From positions 1 to 64,000 of the forward strand of contig NZ_JAKRKC020000002.1 in NCBI RefSeq assembly GCF_022664455.2: 64,000 bases of DNA, read 5' to 3'. Below, one piece after another: positions 1 to 8,565 of this stretch. The DNA comes from Actinomadura luzonensis. GTDB lineage: Bacteria > Actinomycetota > Actinomycetes > Streptosporangiales > Streptosporangiaceae. Every line of letters begins with the position of its first letter. Positions within the stretch are counted from its first letter, which is position 1. The notes below the pieces were generated by a model, which was given only the letters and a program-made list of their open reading frames with translations, searched no databases and had not been told where the DNA came from. A program made the position numbers and the translations under genes.

Positions 1-293
<293 letters not shown>

Positions 294-297
<4 letters not shown>

Positions 298-1244
298 TTC
301 TGCGTCTCCTCCTCGATCTCGGACTCCAGCTCCGCCTCGGCCTCGTGGAGCTGGGCCTGCAGCTCGGTGTCCGACAGCGGGGCGTCGTGGTGGGCGCCGA
401 GGTAGGCGTCGATCACCCGCTCGTCCGACATGATCGTCGAGGGCGGGCCCTCGGCGATCACCGCGCCCTGGGCCATGACGATCACCCAGTCGCTGATGTC
501 GCGGACCATGTCCATGTCGTGCTCGACGAACAGCACCGTCATGCCCTGCTCGCGCAGGTCCTTGACGTGGCCGAGCAGCGACTGCGTCAGCGCCGGGTTG
601 ACGCCCGCCATGGGCTCGTCCAGCATGACCAGCTCGGGGCCGACCATGAGCGCGCGGGCCATCTCCAGCAGCTTGCGCTGGCCGCCGGACAGCGAGCCGG
701 CGAAGTCGTCGCGCTTGGCGTCCAGCTTGAAGCGGACCAGCAGCTCCTCGGCCCGCTCGGTGATCTCGTCCTCCTGCCCGCGCCAGAAGCCCGGCACGAG
801 GGCGCGCCAGAAGCTCTCGCCCTTCTGCTGCTGGGCGCCGAGGCGCATGTTCTCCATCACGGTCAGGCGGGACAGCGCCTTGGTGAGCTGGAAGGTGCGC
901 ACCATGCCGGCCCGGGCCACCTTGTGCGCGGGCACGCCGTTCATCGTGCGCCCGTTGAACGTCCAGTTCCCGGAGTCGGCGGTGTCGAAGCCGGTGAGCT
1001 GGTTGAAGAAGGTGGTCTTGCCCGCGCCGTTGGGGCCGATCAGCGCGGTGATGGAGCCGCGCTGGATCTCCACGTGCTCGACCTCGACGGCCGTGAGGCC
1101 GCCGAAGCGGCGCACGACGTTGTCGACGACGAGGATCGGGTCCGGCTTGGGCACGCCGGGCTCGCGGGCCATGTCCTTGAACGCCGCCAGGGCCGCGGCC
1201 TTGCGGTCGGCGGTCACTGCGGTGTCGATCGTGTCATCGCGCAT
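294..1244 (-). CDS. livG: Branched-chain amino acid ABC transporter ATP-binding protein LivG
   Basis: A 316-residue ABC ATPase with Walker A GPNGAGKT at about residues 70-77, signature LSGGQ near 185 and Walker B LVMLDEP near 205-211, followed by the VEHDMD H-loop usual in LivG. The start chosen is the ATG at 1244, with a GAGGGAG ribosome site about 10 nt upstream; it overlaps the end of livM by 11 nt. A longer frame begins at 1268 but lacks family-like sequence. The last 30 residues are an acidic Glu-rich tail (EAEAELESEIEEE) beyond the usual LivG end. It would hydrolyse ATP at the cytoplasmic face of the LivH-LivM channel. Confidence 0.93.
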
Positions 1245-2220
1245 CGATGGCGATCTCCCTCTTGTCACCGAAGATGCCCTGCGGCCGGACGATCAGCAAC
1301 AGGATGAAGCCCAGGCCGACCAGGGCGTAGCGGATCGGGCCCACCTGGATGCTGGTCATGAAGGGGATGTAGCCGTGGGCCACCAGCTCGGCCAGCAGGT
1401 TGCCGGTGAACACGAACAGGACCCAGAAGATCATCGCGCCGACGACGGGGCCGAAGACGCGGGCCGCGCCGCCGAGGATGACGATGGTGTAGGCGAAGAA
1501 CGTCATCTCGGTGCCGAACACGTCGGGCTGCACGGCGCCGTTGTAGAGGCCGTAGAAGAAGCCGCCGAAGCAGCCGATGACGCCGCCGAGGACCAGCGAC
1601 TGCATCTTGTAGGCGAAGACGTTCTTGCCGAGCGCGCGCACGGCGTCCTCGTCCTCGCGGATGGCCTTCAGCACCCGGCCCCACGGGCTCTTCATGAGCA
1701 GGTAGACCAGCAGGCAGGCGAGCAGCACGACGATCCAGCCGACGGTCAGCAGCCACAGGGTGCGCTCGTCGAAGAGGATCGGGCCGATGCCGTAGCGGCC
1801 GGTCGGGTAGGGGTTCATGGCGTAGAAGTCGCCGTTGAAGCCGCGCCGGCCGTCGGAGCCGCCGAAGACGTCCTTGAACTGCACCGAGCGGAAGACCAGC
1901 CGGATGATCTCGGCGGCCGCGATCGTGACGATCGCCAGGTAGTCGGCGCGGAGCTGCAGCGTGGGGATGCCCATGAGCAGCGCCAGCACCACCGCGGCCG
2001 CCAGGCCCGCGGCGATGCCGATCCAGAACGGCAGGTTCAGCACGGTGACGGTGACCGCCAGGCCGTAGCCGGCCACGGCCATGAACGCCGCCTGGCCGAA
2101 GTTGAGCAGGCCGGTGTAGCCGAAGTGGATGTTGACGCCGATCGCGGCCAGGCCGTAGACGATGGTCTCCCAGCCGATGGCGGCGTGGACGGTGGTGGTG
2201 AAAATCGTGAGCCAGTCCAT
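1234..2220 (-). CDS. livM: Branched-chain amino acid ABC transporter permease LivM
   Basis: A 328-residue polytopic membrane protein with the LivM-family stretch GYTGLLNFGQAAFMAVAGY near the N-terminus and the cytoplasmic EAA-like loop around ALKAIREDEDAVRALGKN, the docking site for the ATPases. The ATG at 2220 is chosen because the protein then begins with the first membrane helix; sequence upstream of it is arginine-rich shadow. It lies 11 nt after livH and overlaps livG, so the cluster is one transcription unit. It ends with FLRPQGIFG-like residues common to LivH/LivM permeases (IVRPQGIFGDKREI). Confidence 0.92.
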   Translation of the reverse strand: MDWLTIFTTTVHAAIGWETIVYGLAAIGVNIHFGYTGLLNFGQAAFMAVAGYGLAVTVTVLNLPFWIGIAAGLAAAVVLALLMGIPTLQLRADYLAIVTIAAAEIIRLVFRSVQFKDVFGGSDGRRGFNGDFYAMNPYPTGRYGIGPILFDERTLWLLTVGWIVVLLACLLVYLLMKSPWGRVLKAIREDEDAVRALGKNVFAYKMQSLVLGGVIGCFGGFFYGLYNGAVQPDVFGTEMTFFAYTIVILGGAARVFGPVVGAMIFWVLFVFTGNLLAELVAHGYIPFMTSIQVGPIRYALVGLGFILLLIVRPQGIFGDKREIAIDAR

Positions 2221-2231
2221 CGTTACCCCCG

Positions 2232-3524
2232 TCACCCGATCCGCTCGCGCCGGCCGAGGATGCCCTGCGGCCGGAAGAGAAGCACGATGATGAGCACCAC
2301 CAGCGCGCCGACGGACTTCAGCTCCGGCGGCACCCACAGCGTGGACACCTGGATGAACACGCCCACCACGAGCGAGCCGACCAGGGCGCCGAAGGCCGTG
2401 CCGAGCCCGCCGAGCGTGACGCCCGCGAAGATCAGCAGCAGGATGTCCTGGCCCATCGTGAACTTCAGCGACTGCGACAGGCCCAGCATGATGCCGGCCA
2501 GGGCGGCGATGGCGCCGCCGACAGTCCAGATGATGCGGATGACGCGGTCGACGTTGATGCCGGAGGAGGCGGCGAGCGCCGGGTTGTCGGCCACGGCGCG
2601 CGCGGCCTTGCCGGTGCGGGTCTTCATCAGCGCCAGGCCCACGACGACGAGGACGGCCAGCTCGATGCCCATCGCCCAGAGGTTCTTCGGCGCGGCGCTG
2701 ATCGGGCCGATCGAGATGCCGGCCTGCGTGTTGTAGTCCGCGAAGGACTCGGTCTGCGGGCCGAAGAAGAACTGGATGAGGTTGCGCAGCAGGATGGCCA
2801 CGCCGATCGAGATGATCATCATGGCGATGGTGCCGGTGCCGCGCTTGCGGAGCTGGCCCCAGAAGAGGCGGTCCTGGCCGTAGCCGAGGGCGCCCGCGGC
2901 CACCACGGCGAGGACCGCCGCGGGGATGAGCTGGATCCCGAAGCCGACGTTGAACGCGTAGGCGAGGACCGCGCCCAGGGTGATCAGCTCGCCGTGGGCG
3001 AAGTTGGTCAGGCCGGTCGTGCCGTAGATGAGCGAGAGCCCGAGCGCGCCCAGCGCGATGATGAGGCCGAGGTTCAGGCCCTCGAAGGTGAGCTGCGCGG
3101 CCTGGTCGAAGAAGGGGCTCTCCTCACCGCCCTCGCTCTGCTGCTGGTTGTTCGCGGCGCCCTTGGCCTCCAGCGCGAACAGCACGGTGGAGCAGTTGCC
3201 CTCGTAGACCGTCGGCGTGCGGACGTTGTTGCCGCCCCGGACCTGGGCGTTCTGCGGAAGCGAGCCGGCGTCCAGGGTCACCTTGTACTTGCCTGGTTTG
3301 TCGACCTGGACGTCCCAGGCGCCCTGAGCGTTCGAGGTGACCTCCTTGACGGGTTGTCCGCCCTCGGTGGCCACCGAGATTTTGGCGCCGTTCACTGGCT
3401 GGCCTTGGAGTTTGAGTGTCCCCTTCAGTCCCTGGCAGTCGGCGGGGCCCGCGTGTGCGGGTCCGGCCAGCAGGAAGACGAGTCCACCCAGGAAGGCCGT
3501 GAACGCGATCACGGCTCTGCGCAA
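2232..3524 (-). CDS. livH: LivH permease with an N-terminal secreted Ig-like (carboxypeptidase-regulatory-like) domain
   Basis: 430 residues. The TTG at 3524 is preceded by GAGGGAG with a 5-nt spacer, the best start; it gives a signal peptide (RRAV then a hydrophobic run ending AGPAHA). Residues about 26-125 look like a beta-sandwich of the CarboxypepD_reg type (LKGTLKLQGQPVNGAKISV, then a GAWDVQVDKPGKYKVTL strand). After a Gln-rich linker (NNQQQSEGG) the LivH permease starts, with GLSLIYGTTGLTNFAHGE near residue 170 and FRPQGILGRRERIG at the end. Ordinary LivH proteins are about 290-300 residues, so the extra 130 residues form an extracellular domain fused to the channel. It heads the livHMGF operon. 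No periplasmic binding protein gene is seen in the window. Confidence 0.9.
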   Translation of the reverse strand: MRRAVIAFTAFLGGLVFLLAGPAHAGPADCQGLKGTLKLQGQPVNGAKISVATEGGQPVKEVTSNAQGAWDVQVDKPGKYKVTLDAGSLPQNAQVRGGNNVRTPTVYEGNCSTVLFALEAKGAANNQQQSEGGEESPFFDQAAQLTFEGLNLGLIIALGALGLSLIYGTTGLTNFAHGELITLGAVLAYAFNVGFGIQLIPAAVLAVVAAGALGYGQDRLFWGQLRKRGTGTIAMMIISIGVAILLRNLIQFFFGPQTESFADYNTQAGISIGPISAAPKNLWAMGIELAVLVVVGLALMKTRTGKAARAVADNPALAASSGINVDRVIRIIWTVGGAIAALAGIMLGLSQSLKFTMGQDILLLIFAGVTLGGLGTAFGALVGSLVVGVFIQVSTLWVPPELKSVGALVVLIIVLLFRPQGILGRRERIG

Positions 3525-3648
3525 TGGTGCTCCCTCAAGTAGGTCAAGGCGGGGTTGTGCCCCTCCATCTCGACACGCGCGCATCGCAGGCACAACTGGG
3601 ATGCAATGGCGGGAGCTTATTGCGGCTACGCCCGTTTCAGTATCGTTC

Positions 3649-3677
3649 GTCACCAATTAGTGACATGTTGGTGTCAC
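3649..3677. promoter_or_regulatory. Operator-like cluster of alternating GTCAC / GTGAC half sites upstream of livH
   Basis: GTCAC at 3649, GTGAC at 3660 and GTCAC at 3673 form two overlapping inverted repeats: GTCAC-N6-GTGAC and GTGACA-N6-TGTCAC. They lie 125-150 nt upstream of the livH start codon in AT-richer DNA than the surroundings. This looks like a repressor or activator site for the liv operon; the binding protein is unknown. Confidence 0.4.
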
Positions 3678-3776
3678 TCATGTGAGGAACCAACGCGGCA
3701 GGTCAGGGGCTAAATGAGGGAAGACGCCTGGCGGCTGCCGGAAACGAGAAGGTAACAATTCCACGCTGTCGGTGGA

Positions 3777-3859
3777 CGAGCCCGCGGGGCCGGCCTTTGG
3801 GGCCATGTAGGGCTTCCCCGGCCGTACACGTTATCTACCGGGCCTCCCCCGCGGGCTCG
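3777..3859. repeat. 13-bp perfect inverted repeat with a 57-nt GC-rich interior
   Basis: CGAGCCCGCGGGG at 3777-3789 is the exact reverse complement of 3847-3859. The interior contains further GGCC/GGGG complementarity, so the minus-strand transcript could fold into a branched structure. It lies 84 nt after the thioesterase stop codon and 250 nt before livH. It could be a terminator-like structure, a leader RNA element or a small RNA. Confidence 0.45.
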
Positions 3860-3942
3860 CGTTCGGACCACCGTAGCGACCCGCGGGGGCGGTGCGCAAA
3901 GAATCGGACGAAGTGCCTTATGAGCAAAATGAGCAGAATGCG

Positions 3943-4356
3943 TCAGCGGTCGCGCAGCACGCAGGTGAGGCGGGAGGTGCACACGCGCCGCCCCTCCTCG
4001 TCGCTGATCTCGATCTCGTACGTCGCCAGCGTCCGCCCGCCGTGCAGCCGCGTCGCCACGCCCGTGACGTGACCCGAGCGGGCCGAGCGGTGGTGCGTGG
4101 CGTTGATCTCGACGCCCAGCGCGATCCGCTCAGGGCCGGCGTGGATGGCCGCCGCCACCGATCCCAGCGTCTCGGCCAGCACCGCGGACGCGCCGCCGTG
4201 CAGCAGCCCGTACGGCTGCGTGTTGCCCTCGACCGGCATCCGGCCCACCACGCGGTCGGGCCCGGCCTCAAGGAACTCGATGCCCATCCGGCTCGCCAGC
4301 GTGCCGTCGTGCATGCCGCGCAGGACCGGGAGATCCAGCGGATTGGTCTGCGTCAA
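3943..4356 (-). CDS. PaaI-family hotdog-fold thioesterase
   Basis: A 137-residue single hotdog domain. The motif GLLHGGASAVLAETLGS near residues 50-66 is the conserved HGG helix region of PaaI/YbgC-like acyl-CoA thioesterases, and EINATHHRSARSGHVTGVA is the following strand pair seen in DUF4442/PaaI proteins. The start appears to be TTG at 4356, with GGAG about 9 nt upstream; no ATG or GTG in a better place keeps the conserved domain. By family it would hydrolyse an acyl- or aryl-CoA in the cytoplasm; the substrate cannot be told from sequence. It is divergent from polA, sharing a 62-nt promoter region. Confidence 0.88.
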   Translation of the reverse strand: MTQTNPLDLPVLRGMHDGTLASRMGIEFLEAGPDRVVGRMPVEGNTQPYGLLHGGASAVLAETLGSVAAAIHAGPERIALGVEINATHHRSARSGHVTGVATRLHGGRTLATYEIEISDEEGRRVCTSRLTCVLRDR

Positions 4357-4406
4357 GGGGACGTCTCCACTCTTCCGAGCTCAGGTTTTCTGTCGCAGGG
4401 GCAGAC

Positions 4407-4412
4407 TAGGCT
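4407..4412 (+). promoter_or_regulatory. -10 box (TAGGCT) for leaderless polA transcript
   Basis: TAGGCT lies 6 nt before the GTG start of polA and there is no Shine-Dalgarno sequence. In actinobacteria this arrangement places the transcription start on or next to the first codon, giving a leaderless mRNA. Confidence 0.6.
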
Positions 4413-4418
4413 GCGTAC

Positions 4419-7109
4419 GTGCCGAAGAGTGAAGTGACCCCCAGCCGTCCGTGCCTGCTGCTGCTTGACGGGCATTCCCTGGCTTATCGCGCCTTCTACG
4501 CGCTCAAGGACGCCAACCTCATGACCACCGACGGTCAGCACACCGAGGCGGTCTACGGGTTCACCTCGATGCTGACCAACGTCCTGCGCGACGAGCAGCC
4601 GAGCCACGTGGCGGTGGCCTTCGACCGGTCGGAGCCGACGTTCCGGCACGAGGAGTACGCCGACTACAAGGCCAACCGCAGCGAGACGCCGGAGGACTTC
4701 CGCGGCCAGATGCAGCTCATCTACGAGCTGCTCGACACGCTGCGCATCCCGCGCCTGTCCAGGGCGGGCTTCGAGGCCGACGACATCATCGCCACGCTCG
4801 CCACCCGGGCCGCCGCCGAGGGCATGAGCGTCCTCATCGTCACCGGCGACCGCGACGCGCTGCAGCTCGTCAACGAGCACATCACGGTCCTGATGACCCG
4901 GCGCGGCATCAGCGACATGACCCGCTTCACCCCCGACGCCGTCGAGGAGAAGTACGGCCTCACCCCCGCCCAGTACCCCGACTTCGCGGCCCTGCGCGGC
5001 GACCCCAGCGACAACCTCCTCAGCATCCCCGGCGTGGGCGAGAAGACCGCGGCCAAGTGGGTGCGCGAGTTCGGCTCCCTCACCGCGCTGGTCGACCGGG
5101 TCGACGAGGTCAAGGGCAAGGTCGGCGACAAGCTGCGCGACCACGTCGCCCAGGTGCTGATGAACCGCCGCCTCACCGAGCTGCTGCGCGACGTCCCGGT
5201 CGAGGCCGAGCTCGGCGAGCTGCGGCAGGGCGAGTGGGAGCGCGAGGAGGTCAACAAGCTCTTCGACACCCTGCAGATCCGCGGCGAGCTGCGCGAGCGG
5301 GTGTTCAAGGTGCTCGGCACCGGCGAGCGCGAGCCCGACCAGGGCTTCGAGGTCGAGACCGTGATCCTCGGCCCCGGCCGGGTGGCCGGCTGGCTGGAGG
5401 CCATGCCCGCGGGCCGGGCCGGCCTCGCGTTCAGGGGCGTCCACGGCAGCGGCACCGGCCGCGTCGACGCCATCGCCGTGGCCTCGCCCGACGGCACCGC
5501 GGCCCACCTCGACCCGGTCAAGCTCACCGAGGCCGACGAGGCCGCCCTGCGGGCCTGGCTGGCCGACGAGGCGCGGCCCAAGGCCGTCCACGACGCCAAG
5601 GGCCCGATGCTGGCCCTGTGGGCCCAGGGCATGGAGCTGCGCGGCCTGAGCTGCGACACCGCGCTCGCCGCCTACCTCGCGATGCCCGGCCAGCGAACGT
5701 TCACCCTCGAAGACCTCGCCCGCCGCTACCTCAACCGCGACCTGCGCGCCGAGGAGGAGCCCGACGGGCAGGCCGCGCTGTTCGGCGACGACGAGGACGC
5801 CCCCGCCAAGGACCTCGCGCTGCGCGCCCACGTGGTGCGCGAGCTGGCCGAGGCGCTGGAGGGCTTCCTGGCCGGGCGCGGCGGCACCCAGCTCCTCGAC
5901 GACGTGGAGCTGCCGCTGCTCACCGTGCTGGCCGAGATGGAGCGGGCCGGCATCGCCGTCGACAGCGAATACCTCGCCGGGCTGGAGGCCGAGTTCGGCG
6001 CGGCCGTCAAGCACGCCGTGGAGGAGGCCCACCGCTCGGTCGGCGAGCAGTTCAACCTGGGCTCGCCCAAGCAGCTCCAGGAGATCCTGTTCACCCGGCT
6101 CAACCTGCCGAAGACGAAGAAGATCAAGACCGGCTACAGCACCGACGCCGACCAGCTCGCCTGGCTCGCCACCCAGACCGAGCACGAGCTGCCGACGATC
6201 ATGCTGCGCCACCGCGACCAGCAGAAGCTGCGCACCACGGTCGAGGGCCTGATCAAGGAGATCGCCGACGACGGGCGCATCCACACCACCTTCAACCAGA
6301 TCATCGCCGCCACCGGCCGGCTCTCCTCCGAAAAGCCCAATCTCCAGAACATCCCGATCCGCACCGCCGAGGGCCGCCGCATCCGGCAGGGCTTCACGGT
6401 CGGCGACGGCTACGAGACGCTGCTGACGGCCGACTACAGCCAGATCGAGCTGCGGATCATGGCCCACCTGTCGGGCGACGAGTCGCTGATCGCCGCCTTC
6501 GAGTCCGGCCACGACTTCCACCAGGCCACCGCGGCCCGGGTGTTCGACCTGCCGCCCGAGCAGATCGACGGCGAGCTGCGGGCCCGCATCAAGGCCATGA
6601 ACTACGGCCTGGCCTACGGGCTGTCCGACTTCGGGCTGTCCGGGCAGCTCAACATCCCGGTCGCCGAGGCGCGGGCGCTGAAGGAGGAGTACTTCCAGGA
6701 GTTCGGCGGCGTGCGCGACTTCCTGCACGCCATCGTCGCCCAGGCGCGCACCGACGGCTACACCGAGACCATCATGGGCCGCCGCCGCTACCTGCCCGAC
6801 CTCACCAGCGACAACCGGCAGCGGCGCGAGATGGCCGAGCGCATGGCGCTCAACGCGCCGATCCAGGGCTCGGCGGCCGACATCATCAAGGTCGCCATGC
6901 TCCACGTCCACCAGGCGATCCGCGAGGAGGGGCTGGCCTCGCGGATGTTGCTGCAGGTGCACGACGAGCTGGTGTTCGAGGTGGCGCCGGGCGAGCTGGA
7001 GGCGCTGCGGCAGCTCGTGTGCGACCAGATGAACGCCGCCTACCACCTGCGGGTCCCCCTGGAGGTCTCGGTGGGCGTCGGCCGCACCTGGGAGGACGCC
7101 GGCCACTGA
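4419..7109 (+). CDS. polA: DNA polymerase I
   Basis: 896 residues, the usual length for actinobacterial PolA. The N-terminal third is a 5'-3' flap exonuclease domain (LLLDGHSLAYRAFYAL, then FEADDIIATLA and VTGDRDALQLV). The central 3'-5' exonuclease-like domain lacks the acidic metal-binding residues, as is common in this phylum. The polymerase domain shows motif A DYSQIELR near residue 670, the O-helix KAMNYGLAYGL near 725 and motif C VHDELVFE near 846. It fills gaps in repair and removes Okazaki primers. GTG start, leaderless promoter, and a GC hairpin follows the stop codon. Confidence 0.97.
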   Translation: MPKSEVTPSRPCLLLLDGHSLAYRAFYALKDANLMTTDGQHTEAVYGFTSMLTNVLRDEQPSHVAVAFDRSEPTFRHEEYADYKANRSETPEDFRGQMQLIYELLDTLRIPRLSRAGFEADDIIATLATRAAAEGMSVLIVTGDRDALQLVNEHITVLMTRRGISDMTRFTPDAVEEKYGLTPAQYPDFAALRGDPSDNLLSIPGVGEKTAAKWVREFGSLTALVDRVDEVKGKVGDKLRDHVAQVLMNRRLTELLRDVPVEAELGELRQGEWEREEVNKLFDTLQIRGELRERVFKVLGTGEREPDQGFEVETVILGPGRVAGWLEAMPAGRAGLAFRGVHGSGTGRVDAIAVASPDGTAAHLDPVKLTEADEAALRAWLADEARPKAVHDAKGPMLALWAQGMELRGLSCDTALAAYLAMPGQRTFTLEDLARRYLNRDLRAEEEPDGQAALFGDDEDAPAKDLALRAHVVRELAEALEGFLAGRGGTQLLDDVELPLLTVLAEMERAGIAVDSEYLAGLEAEFGAAVKHAVEEAHRSVGEQFNLGSPKQLQEILFTRLNLPKTKKIKTGYSTDADQLAWLATQTEHELPTIMLRHRDQQKLRTTVEGLIKEIADDGRIHTTFNQIIAATGRLSSEKPNLQNIPIRTAEGRRIRQGFTVGDGYETLLTADYSQIELRIMAHLSGDESLIAAFESGHDFHQATAARVFDLPPEQIDGELRARIKAMNYGLAYGLSDFGLSGQLNIPVAEARALKEEYFQEFGGVRDFLHAIVAQARTDGYTETIMGRRRYLPDLTSDNRQRREMAERMALNAPIQGSAADIIKVAMLHVHQAIREEGLASRMLLQVHDELVFEVAPGELEALRQLVCDQMNAAYHLRVPLEVSVGVGRTWEDAGH

Positions 7110-7114
7110 CCCGC

Positions 7115-7147
7115 CCGCCCCGCCTCCCGGCCCTTGGCGCGGGGCGG
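7115..7147 (+). terminator. Hairpin after polA
   Basis: CCGCCCCGC at 7115-7123 pairs exactly with GCGGGGCGG at 7139-7147 (9 bp, 15-nt loop), starting 6 nt after the polA stop codon. There is no T-tract, as is usual for GC-rich actinobacterial terminators. Confidence 0.45.
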
Positions 7148-7266
7148 CTCCAGCCCCGTGTCGAGCCGGCCCTGGGCGGGGTGGTCCCGAGGGGCGGGAT
7201 GCCCTGTCCGCGGGACGATCTGGACTAGGCTGGAGTAACGGTTTCCCCGAGGGGCACGGGAGTTCT

Positions 7267-8373
7267 GTGCGGTTACCAGCCTCCAGTACGCGGATCGTCG
7301 GCGTCGCGAACGTCGTGGTCATCACCACGGCGATCATCGGGCTCAGCCTCATGCCGTCGCCGCCGGGCCCCCACGCGGGCGCGGCGGCGGCCGTGCGCGT
7401 CGCGCAGAGCCCGGCGGCGTCCCCCGGAGCCTCGCCGGCCACCCCGGTCGGGCTGCCGCCGGGGGTGGAGGCGACGCCCGAGTTCGCCCGGCAGGTGCGC
7501 GCGAACGAGGCGGGCCTGGTGCCCGTCCTCATGTATCACCGCATCCTGCGCAAACCGGTCGCCTCCATCGACCGTACGCCGGCCGAGCTGCGCAAGGAGC
7601 TGGAGCGGCTGGCCCGCGACGGCTACGTGCCCGTGACCGCGGCCGAGTTCGCCACCGGCGAGATCCACGTGCCCGCGGGCCGTTTCCCGGTCGTGCTGAC
7701 CTTTGACGACGGGCATCCGAGCCACTTCGCCCTGGACGAGGCCGGCAACCCGGCCCCCGACACCGCGGTCGCGATCATCCAGGAGGTGGCCGCCCGTTAC
7801 CCGTCGTTCCGGCCGACCGCCACGTTCTGGGTCAACAAGGAGCCGTTCGGGCTGCGCGACGAGGCGTCCCAGGCCGCCGCCGTGCGCTGGCTGACCGAGC
7901 ATGGCTACGAGGTGGCCAACCACACCTGGAGCCACCCCAACCTGCGGGCGCTGCGCAAGGGCAAGGTGCGCGAGCAGATCGGCCGGGTCGAGCGGCTGCT
8001 GGAGAAGCTCGGCGCGCCCCCGTCCAGGACCATGGCGCTCCCGTACGGGTCGATGCCGCGCCCGAGGTCCGCCGCCCGGGCCGGATCATGGGAGGGCGCG
8101 CGCTATGATTTCGCCGGCGTGTTCCTCGCCGGCGCCGAGCCGTCGCTTTCGCCCTACGCGAAAAAATTCGACAGGGGAGCGATCCAGCGCATCCAGAGCA
8201 ACGGCAAGAAGGGCGAGTGCCGCAAGTGGTGCTCGCAGTACTGGCTGGAGTGGCTGGACAAGCATCCTGGTGAGCGCTACGTCTCCGACGGGGACCCGGG
8301 ACGGATCTCCATCCCCCGGGCGCTACGGGGTAATATCGTGGCAAAGCGAGGGCTCCAGGTCATCGCCTACTGA
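7267..8373 (+). CDS. Secreted or membrane-anchored polysaccharide deacetylase family protein
   Basis: 368 residues. The N-terminus has a hydrophobic segment (VANVVVITTAIIGLSLM) followed by an Ala/Pro-rich linker, so the enzyme is exported or anchored. The NodB-homology domain begins with LVPVLMYHRI near residue 80; VVLTFDDGHPSHF carries the catalytic and metal Asp pair, and HTWSHPNLRAL holds the two metal-binding His residues. The family removes N- or O-acetyl groups from cell-wall glycans. A GTG start at 7267 follows GGGAG, and TAGGCT about 40 nt upstream may be its -10 box. The C-terminal region carries two Cys (GECRKWCSQYW) that could form an extracellular disulfide. Confidence 0.87.
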   Translation: MRLPASSTRIVGVANVVVITTAIIGLSLMPSPPGPHAGAAAAVRVAQSPAASPGASPATPVGLPPGVEATPEFARQVRANEAGLVPVLMYHRILRKPVASIDRTPAELRKELERLARDGYVPVTAAEFATGEIHVPAGRFPVVLTFDDGHPSHFALDEAGNPAPDTAVAIIQEVAARYPSFRPTATFWVNKEPFGLRDEASQAAAVRWLTEHGYEVANHTWSHPNLRALRKGKVREQIGRVERLLEKLGAPPSRTMALPYGSMPRPRSAARAGSWEGARYDFAGVFLAGAEPSLSPYAKKFDRGAIQRIQSNGKKGECRKWCSQYWLEWLDKHPGERYVSDGDPGRISIPRALRGNIVAKRGLQVIAY

Positions 8374-8385
8374 CCTCACCCCGGA

Positions 8386-8414
8386 TTGACCCCGTGGCCT
8401 TGGTCTCATATGCT
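8386..8414 (+). promoter_or_regulatory. Strong rpsA promoter, TTGACC-N17-TATGCT
   Basis: A near-consensus housekeeping sigma-factor promoter: -35 TTGACC at 8386-8391, an optimal 17-nt spacer, and -10 TATGCT at 8409-8414. It lies about 150 nt before the rpsA start codon, so the mRNA carries a long 5' leader. This fits a highly expressed ribosomal protein gene. Confidence 0.75.
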
Positions 8415-8565
8415 GATCGCTGCGCTGTGGGCTCGCGCGCGCCTCAGACGGAGCGGGCTCGCGCTCGGTCACGTCGATGTCGTAATTCCTCGGCTTGATG
8501 CGGAAGAGGGCCTGCCGCGCATCCGCCACATCGACATCCTGTCCGCGTTCGGAGCAATTCCACAC

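Larger units (their letters stand above)
3525..3942. other. Intergenic region between the thioesterase gene and livH (no gene seen)
   Basis: About 418 bases without a credible gene. On the minus strand it should hold the end of the thioesterase transcript and the livH promoter. It contains the GTCAC/GTGAC operator-like cluster at 3649-3677 and a 13-bp inverted repeat spanning 3777-3859. Small open frames here have arginine/proline-rich composition and no ribosome site, so I do not call them. Confidence 0.6.

Noticed and set aside
3710..3982. A 90-residue minus-strand ORF in the liv upstream gap
   Set aside because: Pro/Arg-rich, no ribosome site, overlaps the inverted repeat and the thioesterase end.
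4353..7532. A 1059-residue open frame on the minus strand over polA
   Set aside because: It is the antisense shadow of polA: Ala/Gly/Val/Leu-rich with no domain, and polA is clearly real on the plus strand.
8386..8565. Extended N-terminus of rpsA from a TTG in the promoter
   Set aside because: It would start inside the -35 box; the family N-terminus begins at the ATG at 8566.
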